A stretch of DNA of 64,000 nt from Cephalotus follicularis (lineage: Eukaryota > Streptophyta > Magnoliopsida > Oxalidales > Cephalotaceae), in NCBI GenBank assembly GCA_001972305.1, contig BDDD01001957.1:248001-312000 (forward strand), read 5' to 3'. The position numbers and the translations under genes were made by a program. Shown one piece after another: positions 1-9,354 of this stretch. A model generated the notes under the pieces. That model worked only from the letters and a program-made list of their open reading frames with translations, had not been told where the DNA came from and made no database searches. The first letter of the stretch is position 1, and each line of letters starts with the position of its first letter.

Positions 1-408
1 TTTCTGAAGATCTCGCCTTCGAAAGGGATACACTGTTTTGGCCTCAAGGGGAAGTTGGCTCCAAGGTATATTGGACCCTATAAGATACTGGAAAGAGTGG
101 GGGATGTGGCATATCAGATTACACTACCGCCCAGTTTGTCTGGTGTGCATAACGTATTTCATGTTTCCATGTTACGAAAATACGTGCCTGACCCATCTCA
201 CATATTGAGCTATGACCCTGCATTCATCAGTAATAAATTGTCTTATGAAGAGAGGCCGACGAGGATCGTGGATCGAATGGAGAAGGTGCTGAGGAATAAG
301 ACTATTCCTATGGTAAAAGTACTGTGGTGTTTTCACAGAGCAAAGGAAGCTACATGGGAGCGTGAAGACGAAATGATGGAGAAATTTCCTCAGTTGTTCG
401 AAATGTAA
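1..408 (+). CDS. pol: pol polyprotein C-terminus: integrase tail and chromodomain (partial)
   Basis: Frame 1 is open from the window edge to the stop at 406-408, so this is the last 135 codons of a longer polyprotein; the first TTG or ATG inside it is not a start. Near residues 19-60 is the GPY/F-type integrase tail (APRYIGPYKILERVG, then HNVFHVSMLRKYVPDPSH). Residues about 85-130 form a chromodomain-like module (RIVDRMEKVLRNKTIPMVKV, then EATWERED). Chromoviral integrases of this family insert cDNA and the chromodomain is thought to guide targeting to heterochromatin; that is family knowledge. No stop or frameshift is visible in this part. The closest relative here is the tail of the minus-strand element at 22268-22700. 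Confidence 0.88.
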   Translation, partial: FLKISPSKGIHCFGLKGKLAPRYIGPYKILERVGDVAYQITLPPSLSGVHNVFHVSMLRKYVPDPSHILSYDPAFISNKLSYEERPTRIVDRMEKVLRNKTIPMVKVLWCFHRAKEATWEREDEMMEKFPQLFEM

Positions 409-436
409 AGGCTAAATTTGGGGACGAATTTTCTTT

Positions 437-449
437 AAGGAGGGGGGAA
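437..449 (+). promoter_or_regulatory. polypurine tract (plus-strand primer)
   Basis: An AAGGAGGGGGGAA run lies immediately before the LTR start TGTAATA at 450, where the RNase H-resistant primer for second-strand synthesis is expected. Confidence 0.85.
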
Positions 450-621
450 TGTAATAACCGCAAATTTAAATTAATGTATATTGTACCCAATGACAAATAA
501 AATATGCATTGTATATAGTTTTAATATCCAATTACTATATAAATTGGAGTTGTCGAATTGTTAGACTTGATTTAAAATGCAAATGTGGTGAAATACACTT
601 AACAAACCAAAACCAGCCTCA

Positions 622-705
622 AACAGCCGACTGTCACAGGGTAACAGCTGACTGCTTTGATTCAAGAGTGACAATCGACTGCCACAGGACAACAGTCGAC
701 TGGTC
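622..705 (+). repeat. GTCGAC-type palindrome cluster, CAG flavour, near LTR start
   Basis: Four variants of CAGTCGACTG in about 80 bp: AGCCGACTGT, AGCTGACTGC, AATCGACTGC and CAGTCGACTGG. The same block is present in the matching LTR at 14490-14552. Confidence 0.75.
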
Positions 706-974
706 TGGCACAGACAGGTGTCTGTGCATGGCGTCTAAGAATAGAGCAGTGGCAGCCAAAACGTGTCTTGCTTGATAGATGCGTGCCGCCGGGTGTACAA
801 CATGCAAGAGTGGTGTCTTGCATGTTCTCTATTCATTCTACAAGACCTGCACACCTGCAAACCTGCAATCACAGCAGAAAAGTGAGAAAGAAATTGAAAG
901 AAGAGATGCATGTGAGAGAGAGAGAAGAGAAAATGTGGAAACAAGAGTAACGACGGAAACGTGATTGAATTTCT

Positions 975-984
975 CTTATAAACA
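975..984 (+). promoter_or_regulatory. putative LTR TATA box
   Basis: CTTATAAACA followed by AGAGGCTATG. The equivalent position in the minus-strand copy (around 6291-6305) also reads as a TATA box, and related LTRs have TTTATATCAG there (48534-48543, 62692-62706). Transcription would start about 30 bp downstream; the start site is inferred. Confidence 0.6.
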
Positions 985-1605
985 GAGGCTATGAGTGATT
1001 AGAGAGTTATAAACACTGAGGATAGAGGAACTCTTGCTAGAGAAATTCTTGGATGCATGTTGAAGGATTTGAGTTCAAACGAGGAGTTGAAGCTTTGATT
1101 TCCTGGTAAGGTCCAAGTTCTGTTATTGTTGAAGTTATAGTTAAACAGTAACATGTTCGTTTTATAACCCTACTGATGAAACATGATCATCAATAATACG
1201 CCTTGAAATTGGAGAATGAAAAAGAGATTTAGTTAGGAAATGGAATGGAACTTAGATAATTGATTGTAAGCTTCTGGTTCCGATTTTGTTGTTATCATGA
1301 TTAGATAACTAGTTAAACTTAGCGATTTAATATCTAAACCTGTAAACATGCAACCATATAGATTCATTGCTGGATTTTGGAAGATTGAATTGGGTGAAGA
1401 ACTTGGAACTCAAAGAGAGGAATCAACTCAATGTGATTCCGGATAGCATTTGAGATAAGGGTTTTGACATGCTTTAGAAGATATAAAGTGTATATCATGC
1501 CTGGATGTTTTCTGTATGATTGCATGTTATGGATTGATTGAAATTGGATTGTGAGCATGCATGCTCTATTTTATTAAACTACTGCCTGGCGTTTCTGGAC
1601 AAAAA

Positions 1606-1722
1606 CAGTTGACTGTTTAACCCCAACAGTCAACTACTCGATCTAAACAGTCGACTAGTAAGGGCAAACAGTCGACTACCTAATGAAAACAGCCGGCTAC
1701 TCTTATGAACAGCCGACTGCTA
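1606..1722 (+). repeat. GTCGAC-type palindrome cluster, CAG flavour, mid-LTR
   Basis: Six motif copies spaced about 20-25 bp: AACAGTTGACTG, AACAGTCAACTA, AACAGTCGACTA (twice), AACAGCCGGCTA, AACAGCCGACTG. Variants TTGAC and TCAAC are the two CpG-deamination products of TCGAC. Confidence 0.75.
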
Positions 1723-3003
1723 AGTGAAAAAAATACAAAAATTAGTTTCTGTTAGGCTTTAAATTGTGTGTAATTCTCCTGGCCTCCACATGGGATGATT
1801 GTAACAGTCAATCCTGGCCATAGGAAGTTATATTACAGAAATAAAATAACGTATGCACTTCTTGTGAGAGTTGTGCATGAATGACTAGGGTATGCTAACA
1901 TCTTGTTGAACCCTTGAATGTGATTGTCCGCTGCTGTTTAATGTTGCTTATACCTAATGTATAGTTGTCAAGTGTTCCTCAAAACTATTGTCACACTTAA
2001 AATTAATGATTGAACAAACTAGTGCTATAAGCACAAAATGGGTTTTACTTGTGGATTTCTAAATGAAAATGTATTGTTAATCGATTTACTGATTTTGCTC
2101 CTAATGAGAGACACAACTACTGTACTGAATATCGTTCCTCCAACGTGGGGTACGATTATTGAACTGTTATATGTTTCAAAAGAAAAAAACTTTATATTGC
2201 ATATTATAGATATATAAAAAAAATTGCTACTGAATTGATTGAATTGTTTGTCTATGATATTGCCGTTAGTCGATCCATAGGAGACATCCCTGGCTACGGG
2301 GTGGTCCTATGTGCCAGGAGTTGGCTAGAGCTTCCACTATACTTATCTGCAATGCAGATCCTGATTGTTACCTGCCCGCTAATGCTGGAAGAGGTGACCT
2401 TATCTATCATCTTCGGAGTGTAGGGTGATAGTTAGGTGGTGCACAGTTGGTGCTTGGAGTTAGCGACATGTGCCACCCAAACCACTGTATTGATTGATTT
2501 TACCCTTGTGCGGTATTCCTGAATTGTATTGTCTATGGCCACTTGGCATGGTTGCTTATATATATTGAAATACTATACATATGTTATTTCAGATAACTGA
2601 CATGCATGTTACATTTATATATTCTTTCTCATGCATTATTTATACTTAGCCAAGTGAGGACAACGGCTAACACCCTACAATTTCAGATTAAGTGAAGGCG
2701 TTCGGGAAGTGCGGCTGAAGCTTTATTGGAGAGCTTCTATTTAGTTAAGGTTGTTATTCACTATGTTTTGTATTGAATTGAACTATCATACTCCGTTGTT
2801 GTTATCTTACATTCCAATATGTAAAAGGTTAATTGTTAGTATTGTATAAGCACGTAGTATGGCCTGCGTGCGAATAATTTTATAATCCGGCAATGAATGC
2901 TTCCACTTATGCTAAATGAAATTTGTTAAATGTTGTATGCTGGTTTATTATTTATATCTGATATCACCATATATGTTGTCTTAACGGAAGGCGGGGTGTG
3001 ACA

Positions 3004-3761
3004 ACATCTAACACATCTGCAAATTTTTCATTAATCAACTTTCTCCCAAGTCGATAATGAAGCTTCCACATAAATTTCTCTGCTTGTTTAGCTGCTGTCC
3101 CCGCCATATGTCCAGCAAAACCAGCCAACCTCGTAAACCGAGTTAGGAATTCTGTAACTGTCTCATCATCTTCCTGCCGGGTAGTCAAAAACTCTCGGGC
3201 ATACGCCTTTGTATCAACATTTGGGAAGTACTGCTGATAAAGGACCTCACAAAACCCTGTCCAAGATAGACCAGTGATGAACTCTTCACCCTTTGCTATC
3301 CTCAGAGTCTTCCACCAACGTTGAGCGTCCCCTTCCAACTTGTAGGCAGCCAACTTCACTTTTATAATATCGCTACACCCTAGCACCTCAAAAATCTTCT
3401 CCATGTGGGCTATCCAATATTCAGCATCTACAGGGGTCAATGCTGAACTGAATGCCTGAGGCCTCTACTTCTGGAACCTCTCTAACCAGATATGTACAAA
3501 AATATCGGGCTGATCCTCCGCTCTTTCATCAACTTGTGCATTTAGCCGCACATCTTCTTCACCCACATTTCCTTGCCTTTCTTAACCCTAGTTCTGTTGA
3601 TGCATGGCTTGGATCACTTGACTTACTACTTGAGGAATAGTCGGAGCAACAACTTGCCTCACAAGCTCATCCAAAGTCAGCTCATTCTGTACACCCTCTC
3701 TTGTAGCAGTTGGCTCAGCTTCCCGATTAACGTTCCTTGGTCGCCCACCTCTACGTGACAT
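3004..3761 (-). pseudogene. gag: Ty3/gypsy gag, N-terminal part, interrupted
   Basis: On the minus strand the frame starts with ATG at 3761 (MSRRGGRPRN, a start resembling the other Tekay gags here) and runs into the LTR insertion at 3003/3004. A stop and frame change near 3580-3440 separate a basic, low-complexity N-terminus from the capsid-like domain, which reads YWIAHMEKIFEVLGC, AAYKLEGDAQRWWKTL and YFPNVDTKAYAREFLTTRQ. That is the Retrotrans_gag fold, which forms the particle coat. The zinc knuckle and pol are not present to the left because the plus-strand element interrupts the gene. Primer-site remnant 3916-3927 lies upstream in the right orientation. Confidence 0.82.
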
Positions 3762-3931
3762 CTACGAGCAAGAAACTGGGATACGATAAAACAAAAAGAA
3801 ACAGCAAACTGAAACAAAGACATACCGAAACGACTATTAAGGAATAGCCCTAATCCAATTTTTATCCATCACACAGGACAAACCTAGATAGGCTTTCTAA
3901 GGAACAAAAACCTATTCTCTGATACCATAAC
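3762..3931 (-). other. retrotransposon 5' leader with primer-binding site
   Basis: Non-coding leader of the gag at 3004-3761. It ends in TCTCTGATACCA (3916-3927), the reverse complement of a TGGTATCAGAG primer site matching the 3' end of plant initiator Met tRNA. A weak 5-bp stem (ATAGG 3888-3892 with CCTAT 3911-3915) adjoins it. Confidence 0.7.
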
Positions 3932-4190
3932 TGTAACACCCCTAATTCGGAACTGGGATCACCCTCAATTCAGGATCGGGATGTCACACAAAAATGAACT
4001 ACATAAATCATGTGTTGTTTTTAATGCATTATTTGTGATATTTTTATGCTTGGAATAGAGTACTTTGGTTGTGTTTTAATGATTTTCAGGTACAAGTGCT
4101 AAATGATTCGACCCGTTACTGCATGATCCGTGCACTTGCGGCTATAAATATTAAAACATTCTTTTTAATAGTGAACAATAATCATTAGGA
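3932..4190. repeat. truncated LTR start plus Athila-like LTR fragment
   Basis: TGTAACACCCCTAATTCGG at 3932 is a typical gypsy LTR edge next to the primer site, so this should be the 3' edge of a minus-strand 5' LTR; only some tens of bases are recognisable. From about 4029 to 4093 the plus strand (TTTTTATGCTTGGAATAGA, then GATTTTCAGGTA) closely resembles the start of the Athila-type LTR found at 14463 and leftward on the minus strand. No gene is seen. Confidence 0.5.
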
Positions 4191-4261
4191 AACAATTCAC
4201 TTAATTACCGAGAAACTTATCCCACCGATAGCTTATTTAAAAATAAGCTCTGATACCATGC
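4191..4261 (-). other. truncated 5' leader with primer-binding site and hairpin
   Basis: GCTCTGATACCA (4247-4258) is a minus-strand primer site for initiator Met tRNA, three bases from the LTR at 4262. Next to it, 4230-4249 is a 9-bp perfect inverted repeat (AGCTTATTT / AAATAAGCT) with a 2-base loop that overlaps the end of the primer site. The gag that should follow is missing, so the element is truncated. Confidence 0.8.
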
Positions 4262-5559
4262 TGTCACACCCCGCCTTCCGTTAGAGACAAAATATATGGT
4301 GATATCAGTTATAAATAATAATCCAGCATTCAACAATTAAACAATTTCATTAACATAAGCAGAAGCATTCCAATTGTCGGATTATAAAGTTATCCGCACG
4401 CAGCCCATACTGCGTGCTTGTACACAATACATTACAATAATCCTTTTACATATTGGAAAAGTAAAAACAACAACAATGGAGTGTGATCGTTCATTTCAAT
4501 ACAAAACATAATGAATAACAACCTTAACAAAATAGAAGCTCTCCAATAAAGCTTCAGCAGTAGTTCCCCGAACGCTTTCACTTAATCTGAAATTGTAGGG
4601 GGTTAGCCGTTGCCCTCACTTGGCTAAGTAGGAATAAAGCATGATAAAGAATATATAAATGTAACATGCATGTCAGTTATCCAAAATAACGTATGTATAA
4701 GTATTTCAATATCTATAAGCAACCATGTCAAGTGGCCATATACAATACAATTCAGGATTACCGCACAAGCGTAAAATCAATCAATACAGTGGTTTGGGTG
4801 TCACATGTCGCTAACTCCTAGCACCAACTGTGCACCACCTAACTATCACGCTACACTGCGAAGATGATAGATCAGGTCAATTCTGCTGGCATTAGCGGGC
4901 AAGTAACAATCAGGATCTGCATTGTATATAAGTGTGGTGGAAGCTCTAGCCAACTCCTGGCACGTAGGACCACCCCGTAGCCAGTGATGTCTCCTATCAC
5001 ACGACTAACGACAATAACATAGGCAGACAATTCAATCAATTCCGTAGCAATATTTCATATATCTATAATATGCAATATAAAAGTTGTTTTCTCTGGAAAC
5101 ATTTAACAATTCAATAGCCGTACCTCTCATTGGAGTAAACGATATTCAATATAGTTGTTGTGCCTTTCAATGGAGGAAAAATCAGTAGTTCATTTGACAA
5201 TAAGTTTTCGTATGAAAACAATAAAGAAACCCATCTTTGTGCTTATAGCACTAGTTGCTTCAATCATTAATATTAGGTGTAACAATAGTATTTATGTCAC
5301 TTAGAAACTATACAGTATGTATAACAACATCAACAAACAGCAGCGGAACAATCAATTCAAGGGTTCAACAAGATGTTAGCATACCCTAGTCATTCTTGCA
5401 CAACTTCTCACGGTGAGTGCATAAGTTGTTTACTTTCTGTAATATAACTACCTAAGGCCATGAGTGATTGTTACAATCATCCCATGTGGAGGCCAGGGTA
5501 ATTACACACAATTATAAACCTAACAGCAGCTAAATTTAGAATTTTGTCACATAACAGTT

Positions 5560-5680
5560 GGTTGTTCATATGAATAGCCGACTGTTTTCATTAGGTAGTC
5601 GACTGTTTGTCCCTAACAGTTGACTATTTACATTGAGTGGTCGACTGTTGCGGTTAAACGGTGGACTGTTTTTCCCCCGA
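5560..5680 (-). repeat. GTCGAC-type palindrome cluster, CAG flavour
   Basis: Variants of CAGTCGACTG spaced about 20-25 bp (TAGCCGACTGT, TAGTCGACTGT, ACAGTTGACTA, TGGTCGACTGT, ACGGTGGACTGT). Same LTR position as 1606-1722 in copy A. Confidence 0.72.
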
Positions 5681-6547
5681 AATGCCAGGCAACAGTTTAA
5701 AATAACAGGGCATGCATGGTCACAATCCAATTTCAATCAATCCATAACATGCAATCATACAGAAAACATCCAGGCATGATATACATATCATATCTTCTAA
5801 AACATGTCAATACCCCGACCTCAAATGCTATCCTGGAATCAAATTGAGTCGATTCCTCTCTTTGAGTTCCAAGTTCTTCACCCAACTAAATTTTCCAAAA
5901 TCCAGCAATTAATCTATATGGTTGCATGTTTACAGGTTTAGATACTAAACCGGTAAGTTTAACTAGTTATCTAATCATGATAACAACAAAATCGGAACCA
6001 GAAGCTTACAATCAATTTTCTAAGTTCCATTCCATTTCTTAACTAAATCTAAATTTCAATCTCCAATTTCCAGGCTTATTGTTGATGATCATGTTTAATC
6101 AGTAGGGTTATAGAACGAACATGCTACTGTTTAACTACAACTTCAACAATAACAGAACTTGGAGCTTACCAGGAAATCAAAGCTTCAACACCTCCTTTGA
6201 ACTCCAATCCTGAAACATGCATCCAAGAATTTCTCTAGCAAGAGTTCCTCTACCTCAGTGTTTCTAACTCTCTATTCACTCATGCAGCCTCTGTTTATAT
6301 GGGAAATTCAATCCCGTTTGAGTCATTACTCTTGTTTCCACATTTCCTCTTCTCTCTCTCACATGCATCTCTTCTGTCAATTTCTTTCTCACTTTTCTGC
6401 TGTGATTGCAGGTTTGCAGGTGTGCAGGTTTTGCAGAATGAGTAGAGAACATGCAAGACAGCACTCTTGCATGTTGTACACCTGGCGGCACCCATCTATC
6501 AAGAAAGACACGTTTAGGCTACCACTGCTCTGTTCTTACACGCCATG

Positions 6548-6552
6548 CACAG
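6548..6552 (+). repeat. target-site duplication CACAG (left)
   Basis: CACAG lies directly before the LTR edge TGATGGG and is repeated at 14464-14468 after the other LTR edge. Confidence 0.93.
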
Positions 6553-8240
6553 TGATGGGTGTCGTTAGGTCGAATCAAAATTACCCTAATCTAACAATTT
6601 AGTAAATGGAAGTAGGGATCGTTCCCACGAAGAGCTGAAAGGAGATGCTATAAAAATAAACTTAGGATGCAACTAAACAAAAAAATAACGAATATGAAAT
6701 TAATTTAATCTAAGTTAGCAGTGCAAATAAAAATGAATTGAAAAGAGGATTGATTTTGAATTAAACTAATTTAATGAAAAACTAAACAATTCAAATTAAA
6801 TATCTAACGTAAACTAATAAAATAAATAAATATGAAAAATAACATGAAACAACAATCCCGTAGATGTGAGAATCCCCGCATGTATATATATATATATTCA
6901 AATTCATGGCACCAGTTTCAGTTTAGCGCAGAAAATTACCGAATTAACCTAGGTACAATCTATCCTGTCAAACCTTGATACTCTCAAAAGGTTGATTGGT
7001 TAAAGACTGTCTTTGATCAACACAACAAACTAGTGATTTAGCCTAGGTACAACCTATCCTGTCACACCTTGATACTCTCAAAAGGTTGATTAGTTAAAGG
7101 TTGTCATTGGTTCAATCACATAGAAAAATATTACATGTCATCAACACAGATTTTATATATTAAAAATTATTCTCATCAATGTTGTCACTACATTAACAAG
7201 AGAAAATGTCTCACAAACATGCAATTAAACTTGAAACCAAAACTAAAATATATATATAACATGGGTTCATTTACATCTAGGGATTAAAATACTTAGCCGG
7301 ACATGACGACGGTGACAAATATCTTCAATAAATCCTCCATCTTCTCCATTGCCGTGTGTCGTGCGCCTCTACTGCGTCTTCTACTGCTATCTCAATTGTC
7401 TTCGCTTTTCTACTTTGCTAAGCAGTATATATATATGCCACAACCGGCAAAAAAAACCTAAACATAAATTAAAGTGAGGCGCTCTGCTTGTTTTTTTTTT
7501 CGCATTTACCACATGCGTTCGTGAGGCGCATGGGCTTTGTATTGCATTGTTGCATGCATGGGATATATGGTTGCTGGGCTTGATTGAGGAATACATAGCA
7601 TGCAGGCATCGTGGCGCATGTGATGCTGCTGATGGATTCGAAGTTGTATGCGTGCATGGTATGGACGCATGAGATGATTGCGTGGTTGAAGAATTGCTTT
7701 TGGCGTCATGGGCTGAAGACTCTGGCGTGCATGGATGCTTGTGGCGTGTGATGCATGGACATGGCTTTGGCAGATGGCGTGTATGAGGCGCATGTGGGCC
7801 TGCAGGTGTTGAATTGTGCATGAGATGCTGGAGGCGTTGTAATTGGTTATATGCAGGTGCTGGCGTCATCATGATGTAATCATTGGACTTCACATGATTC
7901 AACATATGTTTTCTTGTGATATATTTTCATCAGAGCTTCAGAATAAATCGGTCCAAAAACTAAAAGTGCTCCAAATAATTTTATGAATAAAATGAGCCCA
8001 ATATTCAATATCTTCTGAGCCTTAAATTTTGACTTCTCTCGCTTAAGTGGGTACACTCTTTAACCGATCATTGACTTCAAACCACTTTAACTCGAAAATT
8101 AGCGTTTTAGTTTCATTTTCTTTTATTCCGCAATAAATAAATAATACCTTAAAATCAAATAAGCACCACAACAGTATTCTATTCCAAGCATACAAATATA
8201 ATAAATAAATCATTAAAATCACACATTTTTATGCTTATCA
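6553..8240 (-). repeat. Athila-type 3' LTR (left copy)
   Basis: In minus orientation it starts TGATAAGCAT and ends CCCATCA. It aligns along its length with 12798-14463 with scattered substitutions and small indels. It includes a near-repeated segment (6941-7025 and 7041-7115: CCTAGGTACAA, TATCCTGTCA, TTGATACTCTCAAAAGGTTG) and a GCATG-rich block at 7510-7860. Minus-strand open frames at 7387-7905 are by-products of that block. Confidence 0.92.
7510..7860 (-). repeat. GCATG/GCGCATG-rich short-motif block in Athila-type LTR
   Basis: Dozens of overlapping GCATG, GCGTG and GCGCATG words over about 350 bp, matched at 13755-14100 in the partner LTR. The frames crossing it encode His/Ala/Ser-rich low-complexity peptides with no recognisable domain, so I do not call a gene. 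Confidence 0.6.
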
Positions 8241-9354
8241 AATACCCCTATACTTGCACTTTGCTTGTCCTCAAGCAAATAAAATAGAAGCTAAGAACAT
8301 GAAAATAAAAACAAAATTATAAACTGCAAACACAAACAAAAACCTAACTCACTTTCGTAGGAATCACGATTGCATTTAGCGGATGCAACAAGCCTTTAAA
8401 CCCCTAGGTGGCCCTAGTGGAAGAGTTTTGTCTCGTGAGTGTTTTCCAAGTGAATAAACACACAAAATTCAGTTCATCAAAAATTTGACAATAGGCTAAA
8501 TGTATATCTACTCAAAAATTCATAAAACACCCCCATACTTGAATTTTATTATCTCGTTCCAAGTTCCAGAATCAAAACACATCTCAATTAAGGAGTCTTT
8601 AGCAAACAATTTTTTTTATTGTTTCACCATATATACCAATCAATGTATGCATTCTTAGCAGCATAAAATCCTAGTTCGGAGTCAGACAAAGAACTTTAGC
8701 ACTTACACACATGTTCTTTCTTTTGCTTTTCTTTTCTTTTCTTTTCTTTTATTTTGCTTTTTTTTTATTTACCAACTTAAATTCGTGCAATGTCTTGATC
8801 TCTTAAGCTTTCTATAAGACCCATGTAGCGAGCTTTCGACCAGTTACTCTCAAACTAGTTGGCTTTAAGGAACTAGGTGTAAAACACCCCTCGGATTTAA
8901 TTAATCGAATCAAATAGGCTACAGACCAAGACTGAATTCAAAGAGGTAAAATATACTTCTTTTTTCTTTTTTTTTTCTTTCTTTTTTTTTGTACTAAACC
9001 CCCCCATACTTAAACGTTGCATTGTCCTCAATGCAATGAAACACAAATATAAAAATGACAATAAATGAGCAAAAATAATCAAACAATGTAAATAAATAAA
9101 AGAACAATAGGGTAGGATTTACCAGATATTATCGTGAAACTTGAAATAATCTATCAGTGCAGTTGAAATAATCTATCAGTGCAGCAGAAATTTTGAACTG
9201 TGGAAACATCGAACTGCACGTAATTTACCTACAAAAACAATCAAAAACAAAAACATAAAAGAAACGAGATACATAAATAAAACAAAAACAGCGGGTTGCC
9301 TCCCACTAAGCGCTTTGCTTTAACGTCTTTGGCTAGACACTGCTGGTGTGGATA
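8241..9354 (-). other. 3' untranslated region with polypurine tract and PPT-like repeats
   Basis: Non-coding stretch between the gag-protease tail and the 3' LTR. The minus strand next to the LTR reads AGTATAGGGGTATT, the likely polypurine tract. Similar AAGTATGGGGG sequences occur at about 8528-8542 and 8997-9011, the latter followed by the same GAGGACAA context. After the coding stop the minus strand has CTTAGTGGGAGGCAACCCG (9293-9311), a sequence I know from the end of Athila-like coding regions. T-rich homopolymers occur around 8710-8770 and 8955-8990. Confidence 0.7.

Larger units (their letters stand above)
1..3003 (+). mobile_element. 3' end of a Ty3/gypsy (Tekay/Del-type) LTR retrotransposon
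   Basis: In order on the plus strand: end of the pol polyprotein, a polypurine tract, and a complete 3' LTR starting TGTAATAACC and ending GGGGTGTGACA. The rest lies left of the window. It is inserted into a minus-strand gag: that reading frame begins exactly at 3004 where the LTR stops. The duplicated target should be ACATC (3004-3008), but the partner copy is outside the window. The Tekay/Del assignment rests on the integrase-tail/chromodomain sequence and the 2.5-kb LTR. Confidence 0.9.
450..3003 (+). repeat. Tekay-family LTR (copy A), 2,554 bp
   Basis: Begins TG and ends CA, directly after a polypurine tract. Its reverse complement recurs with divergence at 4262-14710 (split), 46352-49060 and 54078-63263 (split), which fixes both ends. 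It contains a TATA box near 975, GTCGAC-type clusters at 622-705 and 1606-1722, and the conserved TTAGCC...GGCTAA block at 2646-2670. Open frames inside it are short and not conserved; I regard it as non-coding. Confidence 0.9.
4262..6552 (-). repeat. Tekay-family 5' LTR (copy B), left part
   Basis: Starts TGTCACACCCCGCC and follows the reverse complement of copy A through to 6552, where an Athila-type element is inserted. The LTR resumes at 14464/14469: joining across the insertion gives the ATGCACAGACACCTG found uninterrupted in copy A. It holds the TTAGCC/GGCTAA block near 4603-4627, a motif cluster at 5560-5680 and a TATA box (minus) near 6291-6305. Non-coding. Confidence 0.88.

Noticed and set aside
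7387-7905. Minus-strand 172-codon frame and its sister at 13704-14150
   Set aside because: Lies inside the two Athila-type LTRs, is His/Ala/Ser low-complexity from a GCATG-rich block, and competing frames on the same strand are equally open.
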